DNA of 37,592 nt from JARIHD01 sp041743655 (GCA_041743655.1 JBGTMJ010000003.1:1-37592); one strand, 5' to 3'; shown: positions 22,111 through 29,237, counted from the first letter of the stretch. Notes: generated by a model not told the origin, from the sequence alone. Program-made: numbers and translations.

Positions 22111-23322
22111 ATGCGCAAGTACCGCCAGCGCAAAAGACAGTTCGGCAGCAAGCTTACATGCTTTCTTCTGGCTGTCGTTATGTGTCTCACTCTCTTCAAT
22201 TATGCCAGACCCTGGCCACAAACACAGGCGTCGCTATTGTCTAGCGCCGTTCTGCCAAAAAAGGCCGATCTTGTCTGGCCAGAACAGGGGTCGGCAGCTG
22301 TAAGTGCCAAAGGTTTTGGTGTTCTGGCAACTCACGGCCAACAAACACCAGTTCCGATTGCAAGCCTTGCCAAAGTCGTTACTGTTCTCGCTATTTTGGA
22401 AAAGCGTCCTCTTAAGCTTGGTCAAAAAGGTCCAGCCATCACCATGACCAAGAAGGATGTTGCCCTATTCAACCACTACTTTGGCTTGGGCGGCGCCTAT
22501 GTCAAGGTGGAAGCTGGTGAAAGAATAACAGAATACCAGGCACTGCAAGCGATTCTTTTGCCATCAGCAAACAACATGGCCGATAGCACCGCAATCTGGG
22601 CATTCGGTTCCATGGATAACTACATTACCTACGCCAACGCTATGGTTAAACGCCTTGGGTTGCTACGGACGAATATAGAAACTGATGCGAGTGGTTTTTC
22701 GCCCGATACCACTAGTACAACCACTGATCTGGTTCGCTTAGGCGAACTGGCTATGAACCACCCGGTTGTAGCCGAGATCATCGCCCTGCCATCGGCTGTC
22801 ATACCGATGCACGGCATCATTTACAGCGCCAACGCCCGGCTTGGTTATAGAAACATTATTGGCATTAAGACCGGGTTAAGTGATGAAGCTAAGGGATGTT
22901 TTCTATTCGCTGCCAAGCATCAGGTGGAAGGAAGCAAACCAATCACCATTGTTGGTGTGATTATCGGAGCCAGCACCCTACGTGCTGCGCTGGGCGGCAG
23001 CATCCCGCTTATTAACTCTGCAAAAACTCATTTTAGAGCTAAAACACTCTTTAAGGCTCACGAAACATTTGCGACCATCGCTACACCTTGGTCCGCGACG
23101 AGCGAGGTAACTATCCGGCAAGACGTCAAACTTATCGTGTGGAATGGTGCTATACCACAAGCCAACATTACGCTCAGCAAGATTAATGGCCCGCTCGCAA
23201 CGGGCACCAAAGTCGGCACAGCTATAATCGGCTCAAAAGACCATGCCATTTCTGCCCCGTTATTCCTCAAAAAGGACATAGCCGGGCCAGGCTGGTGGTG
23301 GCGAATCAGCCGTTTCTATTGA
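22111..23322 (+). CDS. D-alanyl-D-alanine carboxypeptidase (peptidase S11)
   Basis: 403 residues. Low-molecular-weight penicillin-binding protein that trims the terminal D-Ala of peptidoglycan stem peptides outside the membrane. A basic start (RKYRQRKRQ) and one hydrophobic helix (about 15-30) export it. The three active-site motifs are in order: SxxK as SLAK (85-88), SxN as SAN (152-154) and KTG (253-255). A C-terminal domain of about 110 residues follows, and the end GWWWRISRFY is aromatic rather than the usual amphipathic anchor. It is alone on the plus strand, divergent from lemA, and likely leaderless. Confidence 0.94.
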   Translation: MRKYRQRKRQFGSKLTCFLLAVVMCLTLFNYARPWPQTQASLLSSAVLPKKADLVWPEQGSAAVSAKGFGVLATHGQQTPVPIASLAKVVTVLAILEKRPLKLGQKGPAITMTKKDVALFNHYFGLGGAYVKVEAGERITEYQALQAILLPSANNMADSTAIWAFGSMDNYITYANAMVKRLGLLRTNIETDASGFSPDTTSTTTDLVRLGELAMNHPVVAEIIALPSAVIPMHGIIYSANARLGYRNIIGIKTGLSDEAKGCFLFAAKHQVEGSKPITIVGVIIGASTLRAALGGSIPLINSAKTHFRAKTLFKAHETFATIATPWSATSEVTIRQDVKLIVWNGAIPQANITLSKINGPLATGTKVGTAIIGSKDHAISAPLFLKKDIAGPGWWWRISRFY

Positions 23323-23339
23323 CCTGTGAACTACCACTA

Positions 23340-23367
23340 TTGTGTCCAGGTCAGCCAGTGCTATACT
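23340..23367 (+). promoter_or_regulatory. promoter of the structured RNA at 23374
   Basis: TTGTGT (23340-23345), 16-nt spacer and TATACT (23362-23367) preceded by TGC. Predicted transcription start 23373-23374 coincides with the first base of the long outer stem of the RNA. Confidence 0.65.
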
Positions 23368-23373
23368 GGTACG

Positions 23374-23490
23374 GTCTACACTTACAATGATATTTAAATG
23401 TATACCCAAAAATGGGCAGCCATTGCAGTCAATTAGGGTATAGCCCTCGTTGTAGGTGTAGACAGCCAAAACAATGGCTGTCCTTTTTTA
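23374..23490 (+). ncRNA. structured RNA: attenuator leader or small RNA
   Basis: From the predicted start the RNA can fold as three nested stems: outer 14 bp GTCTACACTTACAA (23374-23387) with TTGTAGGTGTAGAC (23450-23463, one G-U), inner 7 bp TATACCC (23401-23407) with GGGTATA (23436-23442), and apical AATGG-GCAG-CCATT (23411-23424). The terminator hairpin (23461-23482) begins with GAC, the last three bases of the outer stem, so outer stem and terminator compete at their border. The following gene starts 30 nt after the terminator. This fits a riboswitch-like attenuator for the 23521-24266 pair, or a free-standing RNA of about 117 nt. No known riboswitch class recognised. Confidence 0.6.
23461..23490 (+). 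terminator. intrinsic terminator before the 23521 gene
   Basis: GACAGCC and GGCTGTC (23461-23467, 23476-23482) with an 8-nt loop, followed by CTTTTTTA. A textbook Rho-independent terminator located within the 5' leader of the downstream genes. Confidence 0.85.
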
Positions 23491-23520
23491 TTGTTGAGGT
23501 AATTGTAATAAGGAGTACCT

Positions 23521-23766
23521 ATGTCTGTTCTCGCTGTGTCTAGCGATGCATATGGCCGACCAACTGTCCTGTGTGTCATCTGCCTTCAGAAAGTTCCATT
23601 AACCGAAGTGACGGCCGGCTCGCTGTATGCAGATGGCCACCAGGCTTTTGCCTGCACATTACATCTCAACGATCGTACGCGCTGGATTGTCGATTGGGCT
23701 ACGTTTGAGGCAAGACAACGCAAATTACGAGAACTCGCTGATGTGGTAACGGAGAATGCTGCATGA
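23521..23766 (+). CDS. small Cys/His protein of unknown function
   Basis: 81 residues. Residues 16-51 hold CVICLQKVPLTE followed about 30 residues later by HQAFACTLHLND, so CxxC plus a C/H cluster could bind one zinc ion as a small ribbon. The C-terminal third is a charged helix (FEARQRKLRELADVV). Shine-Dalgarno AAGGAG lies 6 nt before the ATG. Its stop overlaps the next start (ATGA, 23763-23766), so the pair is translationally coupled, and a terminator-bearing structured leader precedes it. Family not recognised. Confidence 0.65.
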   Translation: MSVLAVSSDAYGRPTVLCVICLQKVPLTEVTAGSLYADGHQAFACTLHLNDRTRWIVDWATFEARQRKLRELADVVTENAA

Positions 23767-24266
23767 ACTCTGCAATATCACCCCCTTGGTATATTGATGC
23801 CCGCCACTGCGAGACAAGCGAACAAATAAGTTTGGATCTTACACGACACCTGCCACGACGGCTTGCAGTCGGTCCTGCGGTGATCGTGGCGGAGAAGCCA
23901 GCGATACTGCTCCCGGTCATAAGAAAACGTTGGATGAGGATCATTCGCGAGGTAGAACGTCAACGATCAAGCACCCTCCATGTAGAGAAGAAACGGGCAT
24001 TGGAATATGAGATAGCAAGGATGCGGTCGTTACGCTTCACAACTAAAATCAATAAGGCCGGGGCTGATGTATTAGTCATGGCACCTTCGGATACTATAAG
24101 TTTCTTACCTGTTCTTTCTACGGTCTACATAGCTGTGCCATTAACGGCTGAGCAGTTTTCCACACTAGTCGGCTACTCTTTGCCAGGTAGCCTTGTGGTC
24201 GTGTATGGGAAGTGGGAGATATATCTCCAGACGCTGAGTGAACAATATAGAAGCGTATCGCAATAA
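23763..24266 (+). CDS. protein of unknown function, coupled to the Cys/His protein
   Basis: 167 residues, soluble, no cysteine cluster. Visible parts: an N-terminal region ending in a hydrophobic strand (LAVGPAVIVAEKPAILLPVI), a very basic helix (RKRWMRIIREVERQRS to VEKKRALEYEIARMRSLRF, about 60-100) and a C-terminal part with strands (TVYIAVPLTAEQF, GSLVVVYGKWEIY). The basic helix could bind nucleic acid. No family is recognised. It starts inside the previous stop and ends just before a hairpin terminator that also forms the tail of the tRNA-Val 3' element. Confidence 0.65.
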   Translation: MNSAISPPWYIDARHCETSEQISLDLTRHLPRRLAVGPAVIVAEKPAILLPVIRKRWMRIIREVERQRSSTLHVEKKRALEYEIARMRSLRFTTKINKAGADVLVMAPSDTISFLPVLSTVYIAVPLTAEQFSTLVGYSLPGSLVVVYGKWEIYLQTLSEQYRSVSQ

Positions 24267-24275
24267 GGAATACTC

Positions 24276-24297
24276 AAACTGCCGCTGGCAGTTTTTG
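24276..24297 (+). terminator. hairpin terminator after the 23763 gene (second hairpin of the tRNA-Val element)
   Basis: AAACTGCC-GCT-GGCAGTTT (24276-24294) followed by TTG. It begins 10 nt after the gene stop. The same CTGCC/GGCAG core recurs after both tRNA-Leu genes. Confidence 0.7.
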
Positions 24298-24329
24298 CCC
24301 TCTCGGGTTCAAACGCCGGACCAACACGG

Positions 24330-24372
24330 ACCAAAGTAAAAGGATTATCTTGGGTAGCCCTTTTGCTTTGGT
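24330..24372. repeat. hairpin fused to the 3' end of tRNA-Val
   Basis: A 14-bp stem (one G-U) pairs ACCAAAG-T-AAAAGG (24330-24343) with CCTTTTGCTTTGGT (24359-24372). On the tRNA strand its first four bases are the discriminator base and CCA of tRNA-Val. On the minus strand it is followed by a T-loop-antisense motif (GTTTGAACCC) and the hairpin at 24276-24294. Confidence 0.8.
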
Positions 24373-24445
24373 GGGCGATGAGGGATTCGAACCCCCGACA
24401 TCCTCGGTGTAAACGAGGCGCTCTAGCCAGCTGAGCTAATCGCCC
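24369..24445 (-). tRNA. tRNA-Val, anticodon TAC
   Basis: 77 nt with encoded CCA. Acceptor GGGCGAT/ATCGCCC, anticodon stem CCTCG/CGAGG with loop TTTACAC (anticodon TAC), T-arm GGGGGTTCGAATCCCTC. The 3' end is shared with a long hairpin. Confidence 0.95.
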
Positions 24446-24463
24446 CCAGTTAAATACCCACAT

Positions 24464-24492
24464 ATTGTATTGTAGAATCTCTTTTCACGCAA
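24464..24492 (-). promoter_or_regulatory. promoter of tRNA-Val
   Basis: TTGCGT (24487-24492), 17-nt spacer and TACAAT (24464-24469), starting transcription about 12 nt before the tRNA. Confidence 0.6.
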
Positions 24493-24525
24493 CTCTTAGC
24501 TCCTTGGGACAAGTTGTGATAGGGT

Positions 24526-25194
24526 ATGCGAGCTATGGTATCTAGAAGGTATATTTATAAGAACAGCTATCAGTGGTCGTCTGCACTTGCCTACGTGGTA
24601 GGGCTTATCACTACAGACGGATGCCTTTCAAAAGACAGAAGGCACATAGACTTTACTTCAAAAGATACAGAACTTGTAAGCTTGTATCGAGATATAATCA
24701 AACCTAAGAGCAAGATAGGCACCAAATCAAATGGCCGCGGCCAGCTCGCGCATCGAGTACAAATTAGCGATGTCAGTTTTTACGATTTCCTGGAGGACAT
24801 CGGTTTGAGGCCAAATTAAAGCAAGATTCTAAAAACGCTCAATGTTCCGCCTCGTTATTATAGTGACTTTCTGCGTGGCTGCTTTGATGGCGATGGAACT
24901 ATCTATAGTTTTTGGGATAAGCGTTGGAAATCAAGTTTTATGTACTACACCAGTTTTGCCTCAGCCAGCCAGCCCTTTTTGGAATGGTTACGACAACATA
25001 CTAGTGTCCGAGCCAATCTCAGCCTTGGTTATCTTCGCCCTATTCCTGCGAACGGCCGCGTAGCTTGTCTCACATACGCAAAGAGCGACAGCCGTAAACT
25101 ATATAACTTCATGTATTATCAAACTGGCGTACCTTGCCTAGCGAGAAAACACAGCAAGCTATTAGCTGCCTTTGCAGAAGATACGTCATTATAG
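24526..25194 (+). pseudogene. LAGLIDADG homing endonuclease interrupted by an in-frame TAA
   Basis: The frame runs for about 222 codons with a single stop, TAA at 24817-24819. Before it: AYVVGLITTDGCLSKDRRH (first LAGLIDADG helix) and KPKSKIGTKSNGRGQ. After it, in the same frame: SKILKTLNVPPRYYSDFLRG then CFDGDGTIYSFWDKRW, the second LAGLIDADG helix, and a typical C-terminus. In relatives GLxPNKSK is common at the break, so the stop looks like a single AAA-to-TAA change. It is free-standing, between tRNA-Val and tRNA-Leu, not inside an intron or intein. ATG at 24535, 9 nt after TGATAGGGT, may be the real start. Readthrough cannot be excluded. Confidence 0.8.
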
Positions 25195-25195
25195 T
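25190..25195 (+). promoter_or_regulatory. -10 box of tRNA-Leu(GAG)
   Basis: TATAGT overlapping the end of the homing-endonuclease frame, with a start predicted near 25202 and the tRNA at 25216. No good -35. Confidence 0.4.
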
Positions 25196-25197
25196 AG

Positions 25198-25215
25198 AAT
25201 ATCACTTATATGTAT
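25198..25215 (+). repeat. 18-nt repeat, copy 2
   Basis: Exact second copy of the sequence at 2147-2164, ending directly at the first base of tRNA-Leu(GAG). Confidence 0.8.
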
Positions 25216-25303
25216 GCGCGGGTGGCGGAATTCGGTAGACGCGCCAGATTGAGGTTCTGGTGGCCGCAAGGCTGTGGAGGTTCAAGTCCTCTCTCGCGCA
25301 CCA
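25216..25303 (+). tRNA. tRNA-Leu, anticodon GAG
   Basis: 88 nt, class II with a long variable arm (TGGCCGCAAGGCTG region) and encoded CCA. Acceptor GCGCGGG/CTCGCGC, anticodon stem CCAGA/TCTGG with loop TTGAGGT (anticodon GAG), T-arm GGAGGTTCAAGTCCTC. Its 3' ACCA begins an 18-bp hairpin. Confidence 0.96.
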
Positions 25304-25471
25304 AAGTTAAACCCCAGGCGAAAGTCTGGGGTTTAACTTTGGTCTGTTAGTGCTGAGGACTTGAACCGATAGGCGAAACCTGCCAGTGGCAGGTTGAGGA
25401 GTCTATGCTTGGCCGAGCCGACAGGGCTCTGTCCGTGAGGCGAGCATGATGGGGCAAGTCCTCTCTCGCGC
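25300..25471 (+). repeat. tRNA-linked composite element after tRNA-Leu(GAG)
   Basis: In order: perfect 18-bp hairpin ACCAAAGTTAAACCCCAG (25300-25317) with its complement (25326-25343); GAGGACTTGAACC (25355-25367), exactly antisense to the T-arm of the preceding tRNA over 13 nt; hairpin AACCTGCC-AGT-GGCAGGTT (25377-25395); a GAGCC/GGCTC hairpin (25415-25429); then GGCGAGCATGATGGGG and CAAGTCCTCTCTCGCGC (25455-25471), a 17-nt duplicate of the tRNA 3' end (25283-25299). A 10-nt copy of the tRNA variable arm (GTGGCCGCAA) follows at 25489-25498. The order matches the element after tRNA-Leu(CAG), and its first half matches that after tRNA-Val. Nothing coding is seen up to 25502. Confidence 0.85.
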
Positions 25472-25502
25472 CAAAAGAGGCGTGAACTGTGGCCGCAAAG
25501 AT

Positions 25503-26744
25503 TTACAGACCTTTAAGGTTAAAGTCGCCGCGTAGATACACTAATAATTCGCCTATAGGACTTTTGGCCAAGAAAATAACATGTTTATCTTGGAACTGTT
25601 GCTCAGTCAAATTCTGTAAGCTAGGCTTATCGGACATGAAAGTCGGGCTGTCTGTGCGGTAAACTTCATAAATTGCTTTGAACAGTGCTGAAGTTATTGG
25701 CACCTCGTAGAGGGGTTGGTTGTTCGGCCCATGACCGATTACTTTTAAGTCACCCACGCTCACATTTTGCGCAGCCACATGACCATCAAAACCTCCATCA
25801 TCGGAACCAGTACGGAATGTGTTAGTATAGCCTACATTAGCAACGGGTGTCTTGTCTGCCCATACAATGGAAGGTACGAGGGGAGGGTCTTCTGGAGCCA
25901 GCGGATCGACAAATTCATATCTATTGGCGTAAACTTGGTTGACCGTACCGTAGATACCTACAAATTTGTATGGATCACGTTGATCGTACTCAACACCGGC
26001 AACTTTGTAGTACCGCCTGCCGTCTGTTTCGAACATGAGGTCTTTAGGAGGCTTGGCGCAATCGTTTGCAGTGTAGTAACAATGGTTGGCTCCGAAAAAG
26101 TCAGCCTCTGACGGGATGAAATAACCTGCAGGATAATCTGGAAATTCTAGCTTCAACTCTACACTACCTTTTTTGACAGTGCCGGGGAAAAATACCACAG
26201 GTATGGACTTTTTGGAGACTGTGGTTACTTTGTCGCTAAACCATTCCTTTTTATAGGAGTCAAGGTCTGGGTCGGTATAGTTGGTCAGCGAAATCAATAC
26301 TGTATATCTTCCCGGCGCGTCCTCAATAGCAGTGAAGGCGTCGCTATCCTTGGTATCCTCTTCAAACGTAGCGGCAATAATCCGTTTGTCATCGGCAGTA
26401 GTACCTACCTGATAGTAGCGGTGCTTTTGTGAATCTTTGAATAAACCCAAGTCGTCCTTGAGCAACTTAGCCATCTCAAAGAAATTGAATTCTGCGACAT
26501 TGGCAGTGGGGCTTGTTTTTTGGGCTACTGCGGCAGGTGTTGGCCGTTTAGCAACAGATGAGAAAAAGCGATATGTTCCCCAGCTACTCAACGAAAAAAA
26601 GACCAAAACGAACAGCAATATAGAGAGCCATATCCTTTTGCGCCGTGTATCTAGTGGGTTGCTCTGTCGTACATCGCTTTGTTGGGATGTGCCATTATTG
26701 CTTTCGTCGCTTTTTGTCTCTTGTTTATCAACCTCAATGGACAT
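25503..26744 (-). CDS. membrane-anchored extracytoplasmic protein of unknown function
   Basis: 413 residues. A 35-residue charged, Ser/Asn/Gln-rich cytoplasmic start with RRKR before the helix, one membrane segment (about 38-56, IWLSILLFVLVFFSLSSWG), a Pro/Ala linker and a 330-residue mainly beta soluble domain. Two cysteines in CYYTANDC may form a disulfide outside the cell. Recurrent aromatic loops are seen, but no enzyme motif or known family is recognised. No Shine-Dalgarno site before the ATG. The gene lies between the tRNA-Leu element and a 385-nt gene-free gap. Confidence 0.75.
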   Translation of the reverse strand: MSIEVDKQETKSDESNNGTSQQSDVRQSNPLDTRRKRIWLSILLFVLVFFSLSSWGTYRFFSSVAKRPTPAAVAQKTSPTANVAEFNFFEMAKLLKDDLGLFKDSQKHRYYQVGTTADDKRIIAATFEEDTKDSDAFTAIEDAPGRYTVLISLTNYTDPDLDSYKKEWFSDKVTTVSKKSIPVVFFPGTVKKGSVELKLEFPDYPAGYFIPSEADFFGANHCYYTANDCAKPPKDLMFETDGRRYYKVAGVEYDQRDPYKFVGIYGTVNQVYANRYEFVDPLAPEDPPLVPSIVWADKTPVANVGYTNTFRTGSDDGGFDGHVAAQNVSVGDLKVIGHGPNNQPLYEVPITSALFKAIYEVYRTDSPTFMSDKPSLQNLTEQQFQDKHVIFLAKSPIGELLVYLRGDFNLKGL

Positions 26745-27129
26745 CGTTTAATCCGTTAAAGTGTCGTCAGAGGTTATTTTGTAATCCATATTTATTGTCT
26801 GAAGCCCAACAGGCATTATTCTAGCACGAGCGATTAGGAGGAGTAAAGGCTCTGTCAACCTTTTGCTTTGGCTCTTAGAAATGGCTTGACCGTGCTCGTG
26901 TATAAGCCATCAATAATCCTGTAGCTTATGGCAAGCTCATCTTTTACATCGAATCAAAAACTCTTGGTGGTACTGTCCTGATTCTACGATTAGATATCCC
27001 TGTCTTTAATAGGTAAGACTAAGTTTAACTAGCTTTAATGTGGTTCCACCTAAGATCGCATTGGCGCACCAAAGAAAAAATCAGTCACTGCAAGACTGAT
27101 TTTTTTCTTTGGTAAAAAGGTATAACTCC
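26745..27129. other. 385-nt gene-free gap with hairpins and element fragments
   Basis: No convincing frame. Seen: inverted repeat ATGGCTT (26881-26887)/AAGCCAT (26904-26910), AGCTT/AAGCT (26923-26937), an orphan AGGAGG-like site (26837-26842), a 13-nt copy of one arm of the tRNA-Val hairpin (CCTTTTGCTTTGG, 26859-26871), GGCTCTGTC shared with the Leu(GAG) element, and the terminator at 27068-27113. It could be decayed tRNA-element sequence or hold an unrecognised RNA. Confidence 0.5.
27068..27113. terminator. terminator of the FAD-oxidase gene, with the ACCAAAG...CTTTGGT form
   Basis: 19-bp stem with one bulged T: ACCAAAG-A6-TCAGTC (27068-27086) and GACTGA-T7-CTTTGGT (27094-27113), 7-nt loop. 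It is preceded on the plus strand by GCGC, so GCGCACCAAAG repeats the junction seen at the end of tRNA-Leu although no tRNA is present here. Its T-run and position 17 nt after the gene make it the terminator of the minus-strand gene. Confidence 0.85.
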
Positions 27130-28767
27130 TTACGAACGGGGCATGTGGCTGTAAAGATGTCCAAGTGAATAGCTGGGACGTACCAGTGCCTTTACCGATT
27201 CCAGGCTTGCATTGACCTTAACACCCGGGTTCAGTGTGCCATACGGGTCAAAAATCTGTTTCGCTTTTTGGAAAACGGCATACATTTCCGGTCCATACTG
27301 TTTTTGGACGTATGGTGCGGCCAGACGGCCTTCACCATGGGCACCCGCAACACTACCTCCCAAGTTGATTACGAGATTGTAATATTCGTCCATCAGTCGA
27401 AAAAGTTTCTGACGGTCACCAACTTGGCCTAAGTCCAGAAAAGGCTGCGCATGCAGATGCCCGTCGCCAGCGTGGCCCCAGATTGCCGGCTGCAAGCGGG
27501 CTTGTCCGAAGATAATGTATAAGCCTTCTATAAATTCCTTGAAGCGTTCTGGTGGCACAATGCCATCCTCTATGATAGGCAACGCCCGCAAACCACTATC
27601 ACTATGACCTATGACCGTCGCAGCAGCATGACGAATCTTCCAGAACTTCTCCTGGTCCACCAGATCCACTGCAATCTGATATGGAACACCTAACTTATCA
27701 AATAGTTTTCGTGTCTTTTTGAGTAGCTTTTTCTGCGTGCGGTCACTCGCATTATCATATTCAACCAACAATACAACACGGGGGAACGGTTTATTGACTA
27801 CATCTTTGAGCTGATTAGGGTTGAGTTTATCTACAACGCTCAATAACTGGTCATCGACCATCTCTATAGCGCTAGGCATATCGGGCATGTTCCTAAGCTC
27901 AAGGATAGCTGCCTGCGCCTGTGCGAGATCATTAAACGTAGCGACTACCAATACTGTATTGGGTGCATATACTTCCGTTTCAAGCGTTATTTCAGTAATG
28001 ATACCTAATGTACCTTGTGAGCCAACAAGCAGAGGTGTTAAGTCAAAAGAGCCGTCTCTTCGTTTAACGTCATTGAAGTAATAGCCGGCTGTATTCTTAG
28101 TGACCGCAGGCACTGATTTGTCGATTAATTTCTGGTTCTCTTCGATTAATGCATCGACTGCCCTGTAGATTTCACCTTCAAATGTCGCCAAACCTAATTT
28201 TTTACCCAGTTCGCGTTTGCTTAGGCGACCTGTTTCTATGACCTCGCCATTAGCCAGCACGACACGAAGGTTGCGCACATAATCGCGTGTATCACCATAC
28301 TTAACCGACTTTTCACCACTAGTGTTATCGGCAACAGCCCCGCCAATTGTAGAGTACTCAATTGATGCAGGATACGGAGGGAGAAAACGATCATGAGTGT
28401 GAAGTGTTTGCTGCAGCTTGCCATAGTTAGTGCCCGGCTCAACAGTTACTACACCACTCTTGCTATCCAGCTCAAGAACACGGTTCATATGCGCCGGAAA
28501 AGCCAGCACAATACCACTACTGAGTGCTGCCCCAACCACGTTGCTGCCAGACCCCCGTGCAGTAATAGGTATAACCCGCCCTCTTTCAGCGAGCTGCCAC
28601 GTAAAACGGGCTGTTTTACGTACGTCATTTTCATTACGCGGATACACAATCAGGGCAGGAGTTACTGCCAGGATACTTGCATCAGTCGAGAAGAAACGCC
28701 GGGCATCTGGCGTAGCCATCACTTCACCTGTTAGATGTTCCTGTAGATAGTGCGCGACCTTACTCAT
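27130..28767 (-). CDS. FAD-linked oxidase (GlcD/D-lactate dehydrogenase type)
   Basis: 545 residues. N-terminal FAD-binding PCMH domain with YPRNENDVRKTARF, PITARGSGSNVVGAAL and the hallmark STIGGAVADNTSGEKSVKYG; C-terminal FAD-oxidase domain with PIIEDGIVPPERF, WGHAGDGHLHAQPFLDL and VAGAHGEGRLAAPYV. Proteins of this type oxidise 2-hydroxyacids such as D-lactate, glycolate or D-2-hydroxyglutarate. No iron-sulfur CCG domain is fused, unlike some D-lactate dehydrogenases. No membrane segment is visible. In a reduced genome this could pass electrons from lactate. Single-gene unit ending in a strong hairpin. The exact substrate is not predictable. Confidence 0.92.
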   Translation of the reverse strand: MSKVAHYLQEHLTGEVMATPDARRFFSTDASILAVTPALIVYPRNENDVRKTARFTWQLAERGRVIPITARGSGSNVVGAALSSGIVLAFPAHMNRVLELDSKSGVVTVEPGTNYGKLQQTLHTHDRFLPPYPASIEYSTIGGAVADNTSGEKSVKYGDTRDYVRNLRVVLANGEVIETGRLSKRELGKKLGLATFEGEIYRAVDALIEENQKLIDKSVPAVTKNTAGYYFNDVKRRDGSFDLTPLLVGSQGTLGIITEITLETEVYAPNTVLVVATFNDLAQAQAAILELRNMPDMPSAIEMVDDQLLSVVDKLNPNQLKDVVNKPFPRVVLLVEYDNASDRTQKKLLKKTRKLFDKLGVPYQIAVDLVDQEKFWKIRHAAATVIGHSDSGLRALPIIEDGIVPPERFKEFIEGLYIIFGQARLQPAIWGHAGDGHLHAQPFLDLGQVGDRQKLFRLMDEYYNLVINLGGSVAGAHGEGRLAAPYVQKQYGPEMYAVFQKAKQIFDPYGTLNPGVKVNASLESVKALVRPSYSLGHLYSHMPRS

Positions 28768-28874
28768 TATCTTATTACAACCCCTGTTTTGTGATTATCT
28801 CTAGCAGTATCATAGCATGAAAGAATATGTATGCGTCTAGTATAGCATTAGCGGGATAGAACGTGTGCGGGGCA

Positions 28875-29180
28875 TTAAAATAGGCTACAGCCATGAGATG
28901 ATTGCACGAAATCAATTCCACCTCCAATATAAACTCCAATTGCCGCGACAAATAAACTCGTTAAAATCACCATACCCCTTTTCATTCGTAAGGTTAGGGC
29001 CTTTGCAATTATGCACACCCCTATCACATACAGCCCAGCCGAAACGACGAAGTTTAGATAGTTTAGCTGACAGACAGTGCCCGTTGAGTAGTAGCTGTAA
29101 ATTATAATACCTATTGACGAAACGCAAGACCCTAAAATGAGTAACGCACGTTTATTTGTTTTGAGTGATTGGATATTCAT
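28875..29180 (-). CDS. small three-helix membrane protein
   Basis: 101 residues from ATG 29180 (MNIQSLKTNKR). Three hydrophobic segments: about 13-30 (ALLILGSCVSSIGIIIY), 42-62 (NYLNFVVSAGLYVIGVCIIA) and 68-90 (RGMVILTSLFVAAIGVYIGGG). Short basic loops (KTNKR, RMKR) follow the positive-inside rule. An upstream ATG at 29192 is in frame, but TATGAT lies 7 nt before 29180, fitting the leaderless pattern here. No family is recognised and base composition resembles its neighbours; a real gene is likely but not certain. Confidence 0.5.
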   Translation of the reverse strand: MNIQSLKTNKRALLILGSCVSSIGIIIYSYYSTGTVCQLNYLNFVVSAGLYVIGVCIIAKALTLRMKRGMVILTSLFVAAIGVYIGGGIDFVQSSHGCSLF

Positions 29181-29237
29181 AAGCATTATCATACAGGATT
29201 GACTGGTCGCTATAAATACTTCCGAAGAGAGCTTCTA

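Noticed and set aside
24817..24819. TAA as a sense codon (alternative genetic code)
   Set aside because: TAA, TAG and TGA all end other clear genes in the window, so a nonsense mutation is simpler.
26990..27071. Possible tRNA or tmRNA ending in GCGCACCA before the 27068 hairpin
   Set aside because: Counting back from ACCA there is no TTCRA T-loop and no 5' strand to pair with the acceptor, so no tRNA can be folded.
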